Below the pieces are notes generated by a model. That model worked only from the letters and a program-made list of their open reading frames with translations, was not told the origin of the DNA and did not search any database. Of a stretch of 15,126 bases of DNA, positions 1-7,303 are shown piece by piece. Each line of letters opens with the position of its first letter. The first letter of the stretch is position 1. A program made the position numbers and the translations under genes. Source of the DNA: DRWZ01 sp964601505 (GTDB lineage Bacteria; Calescibacteriota; Calescibacteriia; Calescibacteriales; Calescibacteriaceae); NCBI GenBank assembly GCA_964601505.1, contig CAZRNR010000050.1:1-15126 (forward strand). The letters run 5' to 3'.

Positions 1-2
1 CG

Positions 3-59
3 GGTGAAGTAGTTTATGTTCTAAATGCTCCAGATGAGATTAAACCATTTTTTGGATAG
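3..59 (+). CDS. C-terminal end of an unidentified protein (5' part outside window)
   Basis: The only frame open from the left edge runs to a TAG at 57-59 and encodes 18 residues, GEVVYVLNAPDEIKPFFG. The composition is protein-like, and the stop lies 14 bp before the stop of the convergent cbiA gene, which is a normal tail-to-tail arrangement. Too little is present to assign a family. That it is the end of a real gene is inference from compactness and composition. Confidence 0.5.
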   Translation, partial: GEVVYVLNAPDEIKPFFG

Positions 60-73
60 TTCGCTTCCCTGAA

Positions 74-1366
74 TCATGTTGTATGAGAATGTTCAGTTTG
101 GTAATCACAGATTAGATTTGCTATCCCAGAAGGATTTGAACCAAAGTAAAGGTGAGTCCAGAGAGATAAAAATTTACCATTTTTGAAACCATCTGTTCCA
201 AGGAATTTGCCTTTTGAATCATACTTAAGGAAAATACCTGGTGGATTCATGTTTGAGATTCTTCCGTATCTGAACTCATGTCCTGCAAGATATATTTGCC
301 CATTTTTAAGTTTTCTCCATCCTAAAGCTTGCAATTTTTCTTCAATCTTTATCTCAAAGGGAAAAATTCCAAGACATTCTATTTCTTTCTCTTTAAAGAG
401 AATTTTTCGCGAAAGAATTTCAAGTCCTCCACACTCAGCGATAACAATTTTCGGGGTAGGTAAAATCATACCAAGTTTTCTTTTAATTTCTTTTATCTCG
501 TCAATTTCTAAATTTTCTGGATATCCTCCTGGGATAATAAGAGCATCAATTTCAGGTATATCTCCGAGTGCAAAGCTATACACTTCAAAACCCAGCTTTT
601 CCAAGACAAAAATATTTTCCGGATAAACAAATGAAAACGGGCTACCAGAAAGTATACCGACCTTAAATTTTTTTTCAATTCTGAGAGAACCAAAAATCTT
701 TCTTTCATCTATGGTTTCAAAACTTAATTCAGAAGAATCAAAGACTTTAAGTAATTTTTTAACATCAAAGAACTTGAAGAAGATCTTTTCAAATTCATCT
801 TTTCTGATACTCACTTCTTCAGATAGGTATAAGCCAAGATGTCTTGACGGGAAATCAAAATATTGGTATTTGGGTATATATCCTATCAGTTCCACTTTCT
901 CTTTCTCAAGAGATTTTTTTATTATCTGGATATGTTGTTCCGATGCTACCTTTATAGCGATTATTCCGGAAACATATCTTTTGAGACCTTTTACCAATGC
1001 TCTTATGCTTTCACCCATTCCAGAAACATCAACGCAAAGTACTATTTTTGATCCAAGTATTTTTGACAGTTCATATGTGCTTGAGCCAGAAAGTTCTCCA
1101 TCAAAAAGCCCCATAGCTCCTTCAATCACGTTGTATTCTGAACCTTTTTGCGAGAAAAGATATTTGACAAAATCTGTAGAACTCATAACAGGGTCAAGAT
1201 TATAGCATTGTGCAAATAAGCGATGATAAGAAGGGTCTATGAAATCTGGACCAAACTTGAAGGCTGTGATATTTTTCCCGAGTTTTTTCAATCCAGCTTC
1301 TATACACAGAGAAGAAACAGTTTTTCCACTTCCTGATGACACACTGGAAATAACTATAGCTTTCAT
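74..1366 (-). CDS. cbiA: cobyrinate a,c-diamide synthase (CbiA/CobB family)
   Basis: A glutamine-dependent, ATP-using cytoplasmic enzyme that amidates the a and c carboxylates of the corrin ring during cobalamin (B12) synthesis. The 430-residue length is usual for the family. Seen: an N-terminal dethiobiotin-synthetase-like ATPase domain with P-loop SSGSGKT (10-16), GPDFIDP (39-45) and EGAMGLFDG (82-90). SRHLGL (174-179) follows, then a C-terminal class I glutamine amidotransferase domain with GGYPEN (280-285), the nucleophile Cys312 in AECGG, and the catalytic His405 in LWTHLYFG. All key residues are present, so it should be active. The ATG start leaves the P-loop at the expected distance. 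No Shine-Dalgarno sequence precedes it, only an A/T run. It converges on an unknown gene and is head-to-head with the HIT gene (45 bp apart). The nearby B12-dependent mutase is a plausible consumer. Hydrogenobyrinate (CobB) activity cannot be told apart by sequence reading, but the anaerobic CbiA role is more likely. Confidence 0.93.
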   Translation of the reverse strand: MKAIVISSVSSGSGKTVSSLCIEAGLKKLGKNITAFKFGPDFIDPSYHRLFAQCYNLDPVMSSTDFVKYLFSQKGSEYNVIEGAMGLFDGELSGSSTYELSKILGSKIVLCVDVSGMGESIRALVKGLKRYVSGIIAIKVASEQHIQIIKKSLEKEKVELIGYIPKYQYFDFPSRHLGLYLSEEVSIRKDEFEKIFFKFFDVKKLLKVFDSSELSFETIDERKIFGSLRIEKKFKVGILSGSPFSFVYPENIFVLEKLGFEVYSFALGDIPEIDALIIPGGYPENLEIDEIKEIKRKLGMILPTPKIVIAECGGLEILSRKILFKEKEIECLGIFPFEIKIEEKLQALGWRKLKNGQIYLAGHEFRYGRISNMNPPGIFLKYDSKGKFLGTDGFKNGKFLSLWTHLYFGSNPSGIANLICDYQTEHSHTT

Positions 1367-1411
1367 TTTTCAAAAATTTAATTTTTATCAACGCTGATTA
1401 TCTTTTTGGTG

Positions 1412-1945
1412 ATGTGGGAAAAAGTTATAAAAATAATTTGGGCTCCCTGGAGAATAGGATATATTGAGAAAGCCAAATCTGGAGTAAAAGAAGAATGTTT
1501 TTTATGCGATGCTTGGAAAGGTATAGATAAAGACAAACTCGGAGTTTATAAAGGTAAAAACGCAATGATAATAATGAATAAATATCCATACAATTCTGGG
1601 CATATTATGATTTTTCCTAAAACTCATACTGCTGAGATAAAAGATATATCACTTGAGGAAAGGATAGAGATATTTGAGCTAATAGAAATTTCAATAGAAG
1701 CTTTGAGAGATGTAATAAAACCACAGGGGTTCAACATAGGGGTGAATCTTGGTCGCCCTGCAGGAGCTGGGCTTGAAGAGCATATCCATATACACATCGT
1801 GCCAAGATGGACCGGGGACACTAATTTCATGTCCGTAATCGGAAATTCAAAAGTAATAGTAGAAGATATTATGATGACAACAAGAAAAATAAAAGATGCC
1901 CTTACAGAAATAATTTCTGAAAGGATCAAAAAGCTAAAAAATTAG
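1412..1945 (+). CDS. HIT-family nucleotide hydrolase/transferase (Ap4A phosphorylase-like)
   Basis: Histidine-triad proteins bind nucleotides and cleave phosphoanhydride or phosphoramidate bonds through a covalent nucleotidyl-histidine. Seen (numbering from the ATG): an N-terminal IWAPWR segment, Cys29-x-x-Cys32, the substrate loop NKYPYNSGH (56-64), and the triad HIHIH at 124-128 followed by VPRW. The WAPWR and CxxC features match the bacterial branch that includes diadenosine tetraphosphate phosphorylases. The exact substrate is inference. TTG (1406), GTG (1409) and ATG (1412) lie in a row. ATG is chosen as the ordinary codon, and it gives 177 residues. There is no Shine-Dalgarno sequence in front. 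Its stop overlaps the stop of the convergent mutase gene by 4 bp (1942-1945). Confidence 0.9.
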   Translation: MWEKVIKIIWAPWRIGYIEKAKSGVKEECFLCDAWKGIDKDKLGVYKGKNAMIIMNKYPYNSGHIMIFPKTHTAEIKDISLEERIEIFELIEISIEALRDVIKPQGFNIGVNLGRPAGAGLEEHIHIHIVPRWTGDTNFMSVIGNSKVIVEDIMMTTRKIKDALTEIISERIKKLKN

Positions 1946-3609
1946 AAAACAGAAAAACCTCCAAACCTACCGTAAATTTTCTCAAAGACACCGGATATCT
2001 CACCTAAAGTGCAGTAGTTTTCTATGGCTTCAATTATAGGTTCCATAAGATTCACGCTCTTATCCCTTGTACAGTCTTCAAGAATTTTGAGAGATTTTTG
2101 TACTCTTTGGTTATCCCTTTGCTTCTTAAACTCAACAAGTTGCTTTATCTTTTGATTGACTTTACTTTCATCTAGTTTGAATATATCTATCCGTGGTATA
2201 TCTTCAGTTCTAAAAACATTAACGCCGACAACATAAGTACGTTTTTCTTCAACCGCTTTTTGGTATTCCCATGCACTTTTTGCGATTTCTCTTTGAACAA
2301 ATCCGGATTCAACAGCTTTGAGCATCCCACCGAGTTCATCAATCTTCTTTATATAATCCCATATACCATCTTCTATCTTATCGGTGAGGTATTCAATGTA
2401 ATAGGATCCTCCGAGAGGGTCAACAGTATCTGCTATGCCGGTCTCATAAGCGAGGATTTGTTGAGTTCTGAGAGCGATTTTAACGGATTCATCTGTTGGT
2501 AGAGCCAAAGCTTCATCATATGAGTTTGTGTGTATGCTTTGCGCTCCCCCTAAAGCAGCAGCCATAGCTTGGTAAGCAACCCTTACTATGTTGTTCATAG
2601 GCTCCTGAGCTACAAGAGAAACACCGGAGGTCTGTGCGTGAAACTTGAGCTTCATAGCCTCTGGATTTTTAGCTCCGAACCTTTCTTTCATCACCTTTGC
2701 CCAAACCCTTCTTACCGCTCTGAATTTAGCTATCTCCTCAAAAAAGTTGTTATGTACAGAGAAGAAGAATGTTATTCTCTTTCCAAAATCATCAACAGAA
2801 AGCCCTCTCTCAATTGCACGACTTACATACTCTATACCAGAGCATACCGTGAAAGCTGCCTCCTGAATAGAGTTAGCACCTGCCTCCTTCATATGATATC
2901 CTGAAACGGAAATCGGATTGAAAGATTTCATCTTTTTAGCACAGAATTCAATGACATCTATAACAAGTCTAAGAGAGAATTCAGGTGGGTATATGTATGT
3001 TCCACGCGCTGCATATTCTTTCAAAATATCATTCTGTGTGGTTCCAGATAACTTTTCAGGTGGTAATCCTTGAAGCTTTCCGAGAACATAATACATCCCT
3101 AAGATTATCGGAGCTGTAGCATTTATGGTAAATGACGAGGAAACTTTATCAAGGGGAATATCTTTAAAAGCTACCTTCATATCTTCAATTGTATCTATTG
3201 CAACTCCAACCTTACCAACCTCTGGATAGGCTACTTCATTATCAGAATCATATCCCATTTGAGTTGGAAGGTCAAAAGCCATAGAAAGACCGGTTTGCCC
3301 CTGCGATAAAAGAAATTTGAATCTCGCATTTGTTTCTTCAGGGGTTCCAAATCCAGAATACTGACGCATCGTCCAGTGTCTCGCTCTATACATAGTTGGC
3401 TGAATCCCTCTTGTGAATGGATATTCACCTGGGAAACTCATTACCGAATCATCAACTTCATTAGATTGATAATACGGAAGAAAAATGGGAACCTCTATAC
3501 CACATAAAGTTTCAAATTTTTCCTTCCTTTCGGGGATTCTCTTAATGGATGGTTTAAGTATATTTTCCTCCCAATCCGAAACCTTCTTTCTTATTTTTTC
3601 CTGATCCAT
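1942..3609 (-). CDS. mcmA1: methylmalonyl-CoA mutase, catalytic (large-subunit) chain without B12-binding domain
   Basis: Catalyses the radical interconversion of (R)-methylmalonyl-CoA and succinyl-CoA, used in propionate and branched-carbon metabolism. The 555 residues cover only the TIM-barrel substrate domain. Seen: RQYSGFGT (82-89), whose Arg and Tyr correspond to the substrate-contacting Arg87/Tyr89 of the Propionibacterium enzyme; TQND (191-194); SLR around 212-214, matching the CoA-carboxylate arginine region; SGYHMKEAG (236-244) with the catalytic His239; and ETGIADTVDPLGGSYY near 389-404. The RQY set argues for methylmalonyl-CoA rather than isobutyryl-CoA. The chain ends at GFSVF with no DxHxxG cobalamin motif, so a separate small B12-binding subunit must be encoded elsewhere, as in archaea and several bacteria. 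The ATG start lies 42 bp from the divergent permease gene. The family assignment is very secure. Confidence 0.96.
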   Translation of the reverse strand: MDQEKIRKKVSDWEENILKPSIKRIPERKEKFETLCGIEVPIFLPYYQSNEVDDSVMSFPGEYPFTRGIQPTMYRARHWTMRQYSGFGTPEETNARFKFLLSQGQTGLSMAFDLPTQMGYDSDNEVAYPEVGKVGVAIDTIEDMKVAFKDIPLDKVSSSFTINATAPIILGMYYVLGKLQGLPPEKLSGTTQNDILKEYAARGTYIYPPEFSLRLVIDVIEFCAKKMKSFNPISVSGYHMKEAGANSIQEAAFTVCSGIEYVSRAIERGLSVDDFGKRITFFFSVHNNFFEEIAKFRAVRRVWAKVMKERFGAKNPEAMKLKFHAQTSGVSLVAQEPMNNIVRVAYQAMAAALGGAQSIHTNSYDEALALPTDESVKIALRTQQILAYETGIADTVDPLGGSYYIEYLTDKIEDGIWDYIKKIDELGGMLKAVESGFVQREIAKSAWEYQKAVEEKRTYVVGVNVFRTEDIPRIDIFKLDESKVNQKIKQLVEFKKQRDNQRVQKSLKILEDCTRDKSVNLMEPIIEAIENYCTLGEISGVFEKIYGRFGGFSVF

Positions 3610-3651
3610 ACTCTAATTAAGATAATTTTCAAAATCTAATAGAAGACAAAA
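3610..3651. promoter_or_regulatory. divergent intergenic promoter region (mutase / ABC permease)
   Basis: These 42 bp separate two divergent ATG codons, so both promoters must lie here or overlap the gene starts. GATAAT at 3621-3626 on the + strand is a reasonable -10 box for the permease, and TATTAG read on the minus strand (3642-3637) could serve the mutase. An imperfect palindrome ATTTTcAAAAT (3625-3635) sits exactly midway between the start codons, where a shared regulator could bind. The sequence is so AT-rich that these matches are weak evidence. Confidence 0.3.
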
Positions 3652-4563
3652 ATGAAAAACATAGTAGAGAATGTTTTTTATGGAGTAGCTAAAGGTTTTA
3701 TATCTGTTTTCATGGTCATAAATGCGATATTTTTCATTTTTCACCTTATTCCAGGAGATCCTGCGAGGATATTGGTGGGAGAGAACGTTCCTGAGGAGCA
3801 GATAGATAAGATAAGAGAGGAACTTGGATTGAACCTTCCTTTGAGTCAGAGATATATAAACACTGTCAGGTCATTGCTCACACTGAACTTCGGAAGATCT
3901 TTCTTCAGGCAGACAGAGATAAAACCTATGCTAATACAAAGGCTAAAAAATACCTTAAAACTTGCAACCCTTACAATAATTCTTGTGATAGGTGAAAGCC
4001 TACTTCTGTTTTATGTATATGTGAAATTCAAAAGATTAGAAAATCTTGTACTAGGAGCAACGACATTTATATACTCAATACCTAACTTCTGGCTTGGGAT
4101 AATATTAATAATAATCCTAAGTGTTAAGTTAAAAGTACTACCTATGTCGGGATATGAAGGAATAAAAAGTCTTATACTTCCATCTATAACGCTAAGTCTA
4201 TCTTTATCTGTGGTTCTTTCAAGGTTTATCAAAAATTCAGTGGAGCAAGTCATAAATTCAGATTTTTCCAGATTTCTAAAAGCAAAGGGTGTATATGGTG
4301 CAAGATTTTACATTCACACAACAAGAGCAGTTCTTCCAACAATAATAACTGTTTTGGGGCTACAAGTTGGAGTTCTACTATCGGGAACAGTCATAACGGA
4401 AAATGTTTTTTCATTTCCTGGGATAGGATCATTTGTGGTTGAGTCAGTTCTTTCAAGAGATATTCAGTCTGTTATCTCCTCTGTTTTCGTGATATCATCA
4501 ATGTGGGTTATTATAAACCTTATGACTGACATACTAATAAAGGTATTAGATCCAAGAACATAG
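3652..4563 (+). CDS. ABC transporter permease, DppB/OppB family
   Basis: An inner-membrane subunit of a peptide/nickel-type importer. In this family it pairs with a DppC-type permease, two ATPases and a binding protein. The 303 residues are near the family norm. Seen: a first membrane helix at about 10-31 followed by HLIPGDPA (31-38), which is diagnostic of the DppB branch; a periplasmic segment including LNFGRSF near 80; five further hydrophobic helices; and the cytoplasmic EAA loop (SDFSRFLKAKGV...ARFYIHTTRAVLP, about 199-226), which contacts the ATPase. PGIGSF near 263-268 is also typical. The gene is intact but no partner subunit lies in this window. The downstream spacer has only a degraded-looking fragment that does not resemble DppC. 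The substrate is unknown. Confidence 0.92.
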   Translation: MKNIVENVFYGVAKGFISVFMVINAIFFIFHLIPGDPARILVGENVPEEQIDKIREELGLNLPLSQRYINTVRSLLTLNFGRSFFRQTEIKPMLIQRLKNTLKLATLTIILVIGESLLLFYVYVKFKRLENLVLGATTFIYSIPNFWLGIILIIILSVKLKVLPMSGYEGIKSLILPSITLSLSLSVVLSRFIKNSVEQVINSDFSRFLKAKGVYGARFYIHTTRAVLPTIITVLGLQVGVLLSGTVITENVFSFPGIGSFVVESVLSRDIQSVISSVFVISSMWVIINLMTDILIKVLDPRT

Positions 4564-4600
4564 AAATAAATAAAAGACACCGACTATTCAAACACTCTAA

Positions 4601-4811
4601 ATTCATGACAGAATAAATCGCAGCAATCCTCTACTTGAACAGAAAATGAAACAGAGGGAGGAAATAGCTGAAAGCAAAGAGTAGATGATTCATTAATCAA
4701 GAAGAATTTCTGTCATATGAGAAACGAAGATCACTTCAAGGAGTTGAAAATTTTGTTTATTACTTAAAAGAATTTTTTATAATAATCAGAGGTAATCTTA
4801 ATTTAGAATGA
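4601..4811 (+). pseudogene. possible decayed coding fragment in the 4564-4866 spacer
   Basis: The 303-bp spacer after the permease has no intact gene. Two adjacent stretches read like protein: 4601-4684 encodes 27 residues including NRSNPLLEQKMKQREEIAES and ends in TAG. From 4689, in another frame, 40 residues follow (QEEFLSYEKRRSLQGVENF, then a hydrophobic part) ending in TGA at 4809-4811. Neither has a proper start, and a few-base indel would join them. The mixed hydrophilic composition differs from random AT-rich sequence, but the frames were chosen by eye and the family is unknown. A 9-bp inverted repeat (4605-4613 with 4708-4716) also lies here. No promoter or terminator is obvious. Confidence 0.25.
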
Positions 4812-4866
4812 AAAATAATTCATTAGGTAAAATAATAAAATGGACAATTAGGAAAACTTAAGAGAG

Positions 4867-5826
4867 ATGAAAATACATAGAGCAAAACTAAAAATACCAT
4901 GGCCATTTTTTGAAGTAAATGTGTTTATAATAGAGAGCAAAAATGAATATGTATTAGTAGATACAGGACTGAATTATCAAGATAATTTCAAAGCTCTATA
5001 TGAATTTGTCAATAACACATGTGGGTTTGACAGGATAAGACTCATTTTTTTAACTCATGGACATCCCGACCATTATGGGAACATAAGGGAAATATTTCAA
5101 AAGATGAATTTCAAAATTCCGATAGTTCTTCATCCAAAAGACAAAGAAAGAGTGGTTGACCTTCCAAAGGAAATAAGGAAAGAGGGAGCAGTCTTCGCTT
5201 ATGAATACCTGATAAAAAACGGAGTTCCAGAAGAAAAGCTTGAAATAATAAGGCAACAAACCAAATCATACTTTACAAGCAAATACAGAATAGAAGAAAA
5301 TGATATCTCTTTTTGTGAAGATATAAACATAGGAGATTCAAGTTTCAAGGTTTTTCATACCCCCGGACACACTCCCGGACACGCGATTCTCTATAATGAG
5401 AAAGAAGGAATAGCCTTCGTAGGAGATCATATATTTTCAAAAGGACTTCCAGTTCCACTCTTGTTTTTCACAAAGAAAGAAGAAAGGTTCCAAAATCTTC
5501 CATCATGGATAGAATCACTAAAAATACTTGAGAAACTTGAAATAGGTGTGGCATACCCTGGACACCTTGAACCAATAAACGATGTAAAAGGTGTGATATT
5601 AAAGATGAAAACGAGAGTAGAGAAGATGAAAAAGAAAACATATGATATAATCTCACAAAGACCAATGACAATATATGAAATAGGGCAAAAGCTGTATCCC
5701 CAGGTTCCAGATGAATTCTGGTCCTTCAAATTTTCTGAAGCTCAAGGTTATATAGATCTACTTGAAAAAGAAAAAATCATAAAAAGTTCAGAAGAAAACA
5801 AAACTATATACTACGAAAAGATATAA
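4867..5826 (+). CDS. metallo-beta-lactamase-fold hydrolase with C-terminal winged-helix-like domain
   Basis: A probable zinc-dependent hydrolase of 319 residues with no signal peptide, so cytoplasmic. Seen: the main metal motif HGHPDH (64-69), the second ligand His168 in TPGHTPGH, the bridging Asp187 in VGDHIF, and His233 in YPGHLEPI. The complete set means an intact binuclear site. Beyond the catalytic domain, residues about 250-319 (MKKKTYDII...TIYEIGQKLYP...YIDLLEKEKIIK) look like a winged helix, as in LACTB2-type proteins and related bacterial hydrolases. The substrate (thioester, lactone or RNA phosphodiester) cannot be fixed. Its ATG is preceded by AAGAGAG, too close to be a good ribosome site. 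The next gene starts 5 bp after its stop, so the two are probably cotranscribed. Confidence 0.9.
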   Translation: MKIHRAKLKIPWPFFEVNVFIIESKNEYVLVDTGLNYQDNFKALYEFVNNTCGFDRIRLIFLTHGHPDHYGNIREIFQKMNFKIPIVLHPKDKERVVDLPKEIRKEGAVFAYEYLIKNGVPEEKLEIIRQQTKSYFTSKYRIEENDISFCEDINIGDSSFKVFHTPGHTPGHAILYNEKEGIAFVGDHIFSKGLPVPLLFFTKKEERFQNLPSWIESLKILEKLEIGVAYPGHLEPINDVKGVILKMKTRVEKMKKKTYDIISQRPMTIYEIGQKLYPQVPDEFWSFKFSEAQGYIDLLEKEKIIKSSEENKTIYYEKI

Positions 5827-5831
5827 AACTT

Positions 5832-6533
5832 ATGACAACAATCCTAATGGCTCTAATTCTCTTTTCCGAAATCATGAGCGAAAGCAACATAAAAGATAAA
5901 GTTGGAATAATTTCAATCTACTCACAAAGAAAACAAATAGATTACATTGAAAAGCATAACATATCTTTATTTTTGTTTGGACAGAAAAAATTTCTTGACT
6001 TGTTCCAAGTGAGACTTGATCTTCCATCTGGTATAGCAAAAGGTAAATTGATCTTATCTGATCTTATGGTCAACTTTACCATAAATCCGTCTGAGATACT
6101 TATGAAACCTTGTTTCAGCCTCGGTTTTGAATTTCCAACAGGTACATCACCTGCAACATCAGGAAGATTTACCATCTCTCCAAAACTTTCGCTTATGCAA
6201 GAACTTACAGAAAATATTTCTCTGAACTTTCTGATTTTAGGAAACTTCTCACCAGACAAATCAGAAAAAAGATACAACACTCTTTTCCCACACACATTTA
6301 ACGAAATTCTCGGATTTATCGGCATCAGAACAGGTTTAAAATCTATTTCTCTTCAACCTGCCATTGGATTGATATATGAAAATTTCAAATATCTTGGATT
6401 TCAGTTTCAAGCTGAAGTTATCACAAGTGTGAGCGATAATTTTGAAATATCTGTAGTGTCTTTCTTGAACATTGGGGAAAGAACTATAAGGAAAGGTTAT
6501 GGTGCAGGTCTATCTCTAAACTACTCTTTCTAA
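5832..6533 (+). CDS. exported beta-rich protein, probable outer-membrane beta-barrel
   Basis: I do not recognise a named family. The 233 residues start with a short hydrophobic segment (MTTILMALILFSEIMS) that could be a signal peptide, though it lacks the usual basic n-region. The rest is a run of short alternating hydrophobic strands separated by turns, for example FSLGFEFPTGTSPATSGRF around 95-113. The protein ends in the aromatic residue of GAGLSLNYSF, as outer-membrane barrels do for BAM recognition. That is consistent with a small barrel of about 8-10 strands, and the location is inference. It lies 5 bp downstream of the MBL-fold hydrolase with no separate promoter visible, so it is probably in the same transcript. 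A partly similar-looking broken stretch follows at 6545-6731. Confidence 0.7.
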   Translation: MTTILMALILFSEIMSESNIKDKVGIISIYSQRKQIDYIEKHNISLFLFGQKKFLDLFQVRLDLPSGIAKGKLILSDLMVNFTINPSEILMKPCFSLGFEFPTGTSPATSGRFTISPKLSLMQELTENISLNFLILGNFSPDKSEKRYNTLFPHTFNEILGFIGIRTGLKSISLQPAIGLIYENFKYLGFQFQAEVITSVSDNFEISVVSFLNIGERTIRKGYGAGLSLNYSF

Positions 6534-6544
6534 CTAATTTATCA

Positions 6545-6731
6545 ATGAAACATATATCTGCAATAACAGAACTCGTACATGAAAAAGAAGATCCCAGAGC
6601 AAGTGTAGGTTATTCACAAGTTATCGGTCCTTGTAATTTCAAACTATGGAAGGACTAAATGGTATTATGCTATTTTAAATCCTTCTCTAAGATTGGATAT
6701 TAAACCTCGCAATCATATGTCCAAGTTTTGA
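6545..6731 (+). pseudogene. possible remnant of a second beta-barrel-like gene (frameshifted)
   Basis: Starting 11 bp after the beta-barrel gene, an ATG frame at 6545-6658 encodes 37 residues including EDPRASVGYSQVIGPCNF and stops at TAA. A second frame, 6645-6731, continues with YGRTKWYYAILNPSLRLDIK and stops at TGA. The alternating hydrophobic pattern (RASVGYSQV, WYYAILNPSLRLDI) resembles beta-barrel strands. A one-base indel near 6645 would fuse the two frames. This could be a decayed paralogue or a detached 3' fragment of a barrel gene. Evidence is composition only. Bases 6732-6826 hold nothing I can assign. Confidence 0.3.
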
Positions 6732-6826
6732 GCCTAACTATAAGTAATTAAGGCCGGTGAGCTTATTATCCTCTTTACTCTTTTGAGATTATAGGGAATT
6801 GAAACATTGTGATGGTTTTGGGAATT

Positions 6827-7300
6827 CTACCACAAATGCTTTGATCTCACGCTACTGAGATGGCAGTTATAGCATGCAGGCCTGGACTTACTTTCTTCTC
6901 CTTCTCGAAAATGACAATAACTACAGTTTTTCTCTCCTCCGGCAATGTTTATATGCATCTGATGAATTTCTTTACCTGCACCGGAAAGTGTATGGCAGTC
7001 TAAACAAGTAGGAACAGAACCGTGATTTTTCCCGACCAAAGAATGGCATCCAAGACAAACTTTACTTATCGCTCTTACTTTCAAGGATTCATTCCCATTC
7101 CTTACATAACCTTTGAAAAAAATCTCCGAATGCTTATCTTTGGAAGTATTTAACAAAGCAAATGGATTCAAAGTCTCTTTATAAGTTTTTCCATCTAACC
7201 CTTTTGTCTCAACAGTAGAACCAAGCCATATATGGCAGCCAGAGGCGCAATCAACAGATTCAAATCCGCTTTCCGGTTTCCGATAGCTTACCCTCTTATT
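6827..7300 (-). pseudogene. multiheme c-type cytochrome, apparently broken at its N-terminus
   Basis: The open frame of 157 codons carries five covalent-heme motifs: CASGCH (a CxxxCH form, 7249-7232), CLGCH, CLDCH, CSYCH and CYNCH, plus extra histidines that could be distal ligands (KNHG, HQMH). Such proteins move electrons in the periplasm or on the cell surface. The first in-frame start codon is TTG at 7171, which would remove the first heme site and leave no signal peptide. Upstream, the same frame reads well (SYRKPESGFESVDC) to a single TAA at 7303-7301. Beyond that TAA it stays open to a TTG at 7378 with hydrophobic residues such as IQFIVI. I infer a gene of about 183 codons interrupted by one nonsense codon, either a true pseudogene or a sequencing error. 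No cytochrome maturation or partner genes are nearby. Confidence 0.65.
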
Positions 7301-7303
7301 TTA

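Noticed and set aside
183..626. 147-codon open frame on the + strand opposite cbiA
   Set aside because: It is antisense to a gene with a full set of catalytic motifs. Its translation is rich in S, F, I and P as expected from reverse-complemented AT-rich coding DNA, with no recognisable domain. The same applies to the frames at 711-1205, 1624-1929, 2569-2904 and 5942-6325.
4605..4716. 9-bp inverted repeat (ATGACAGAA / TTCTGTCAT) as a structured RNA or mobile-element end
   Set aside because: The arms are 94 bp apart, there is no transposase or target duplication, and a 9-bp match in such a region can occur by chance.
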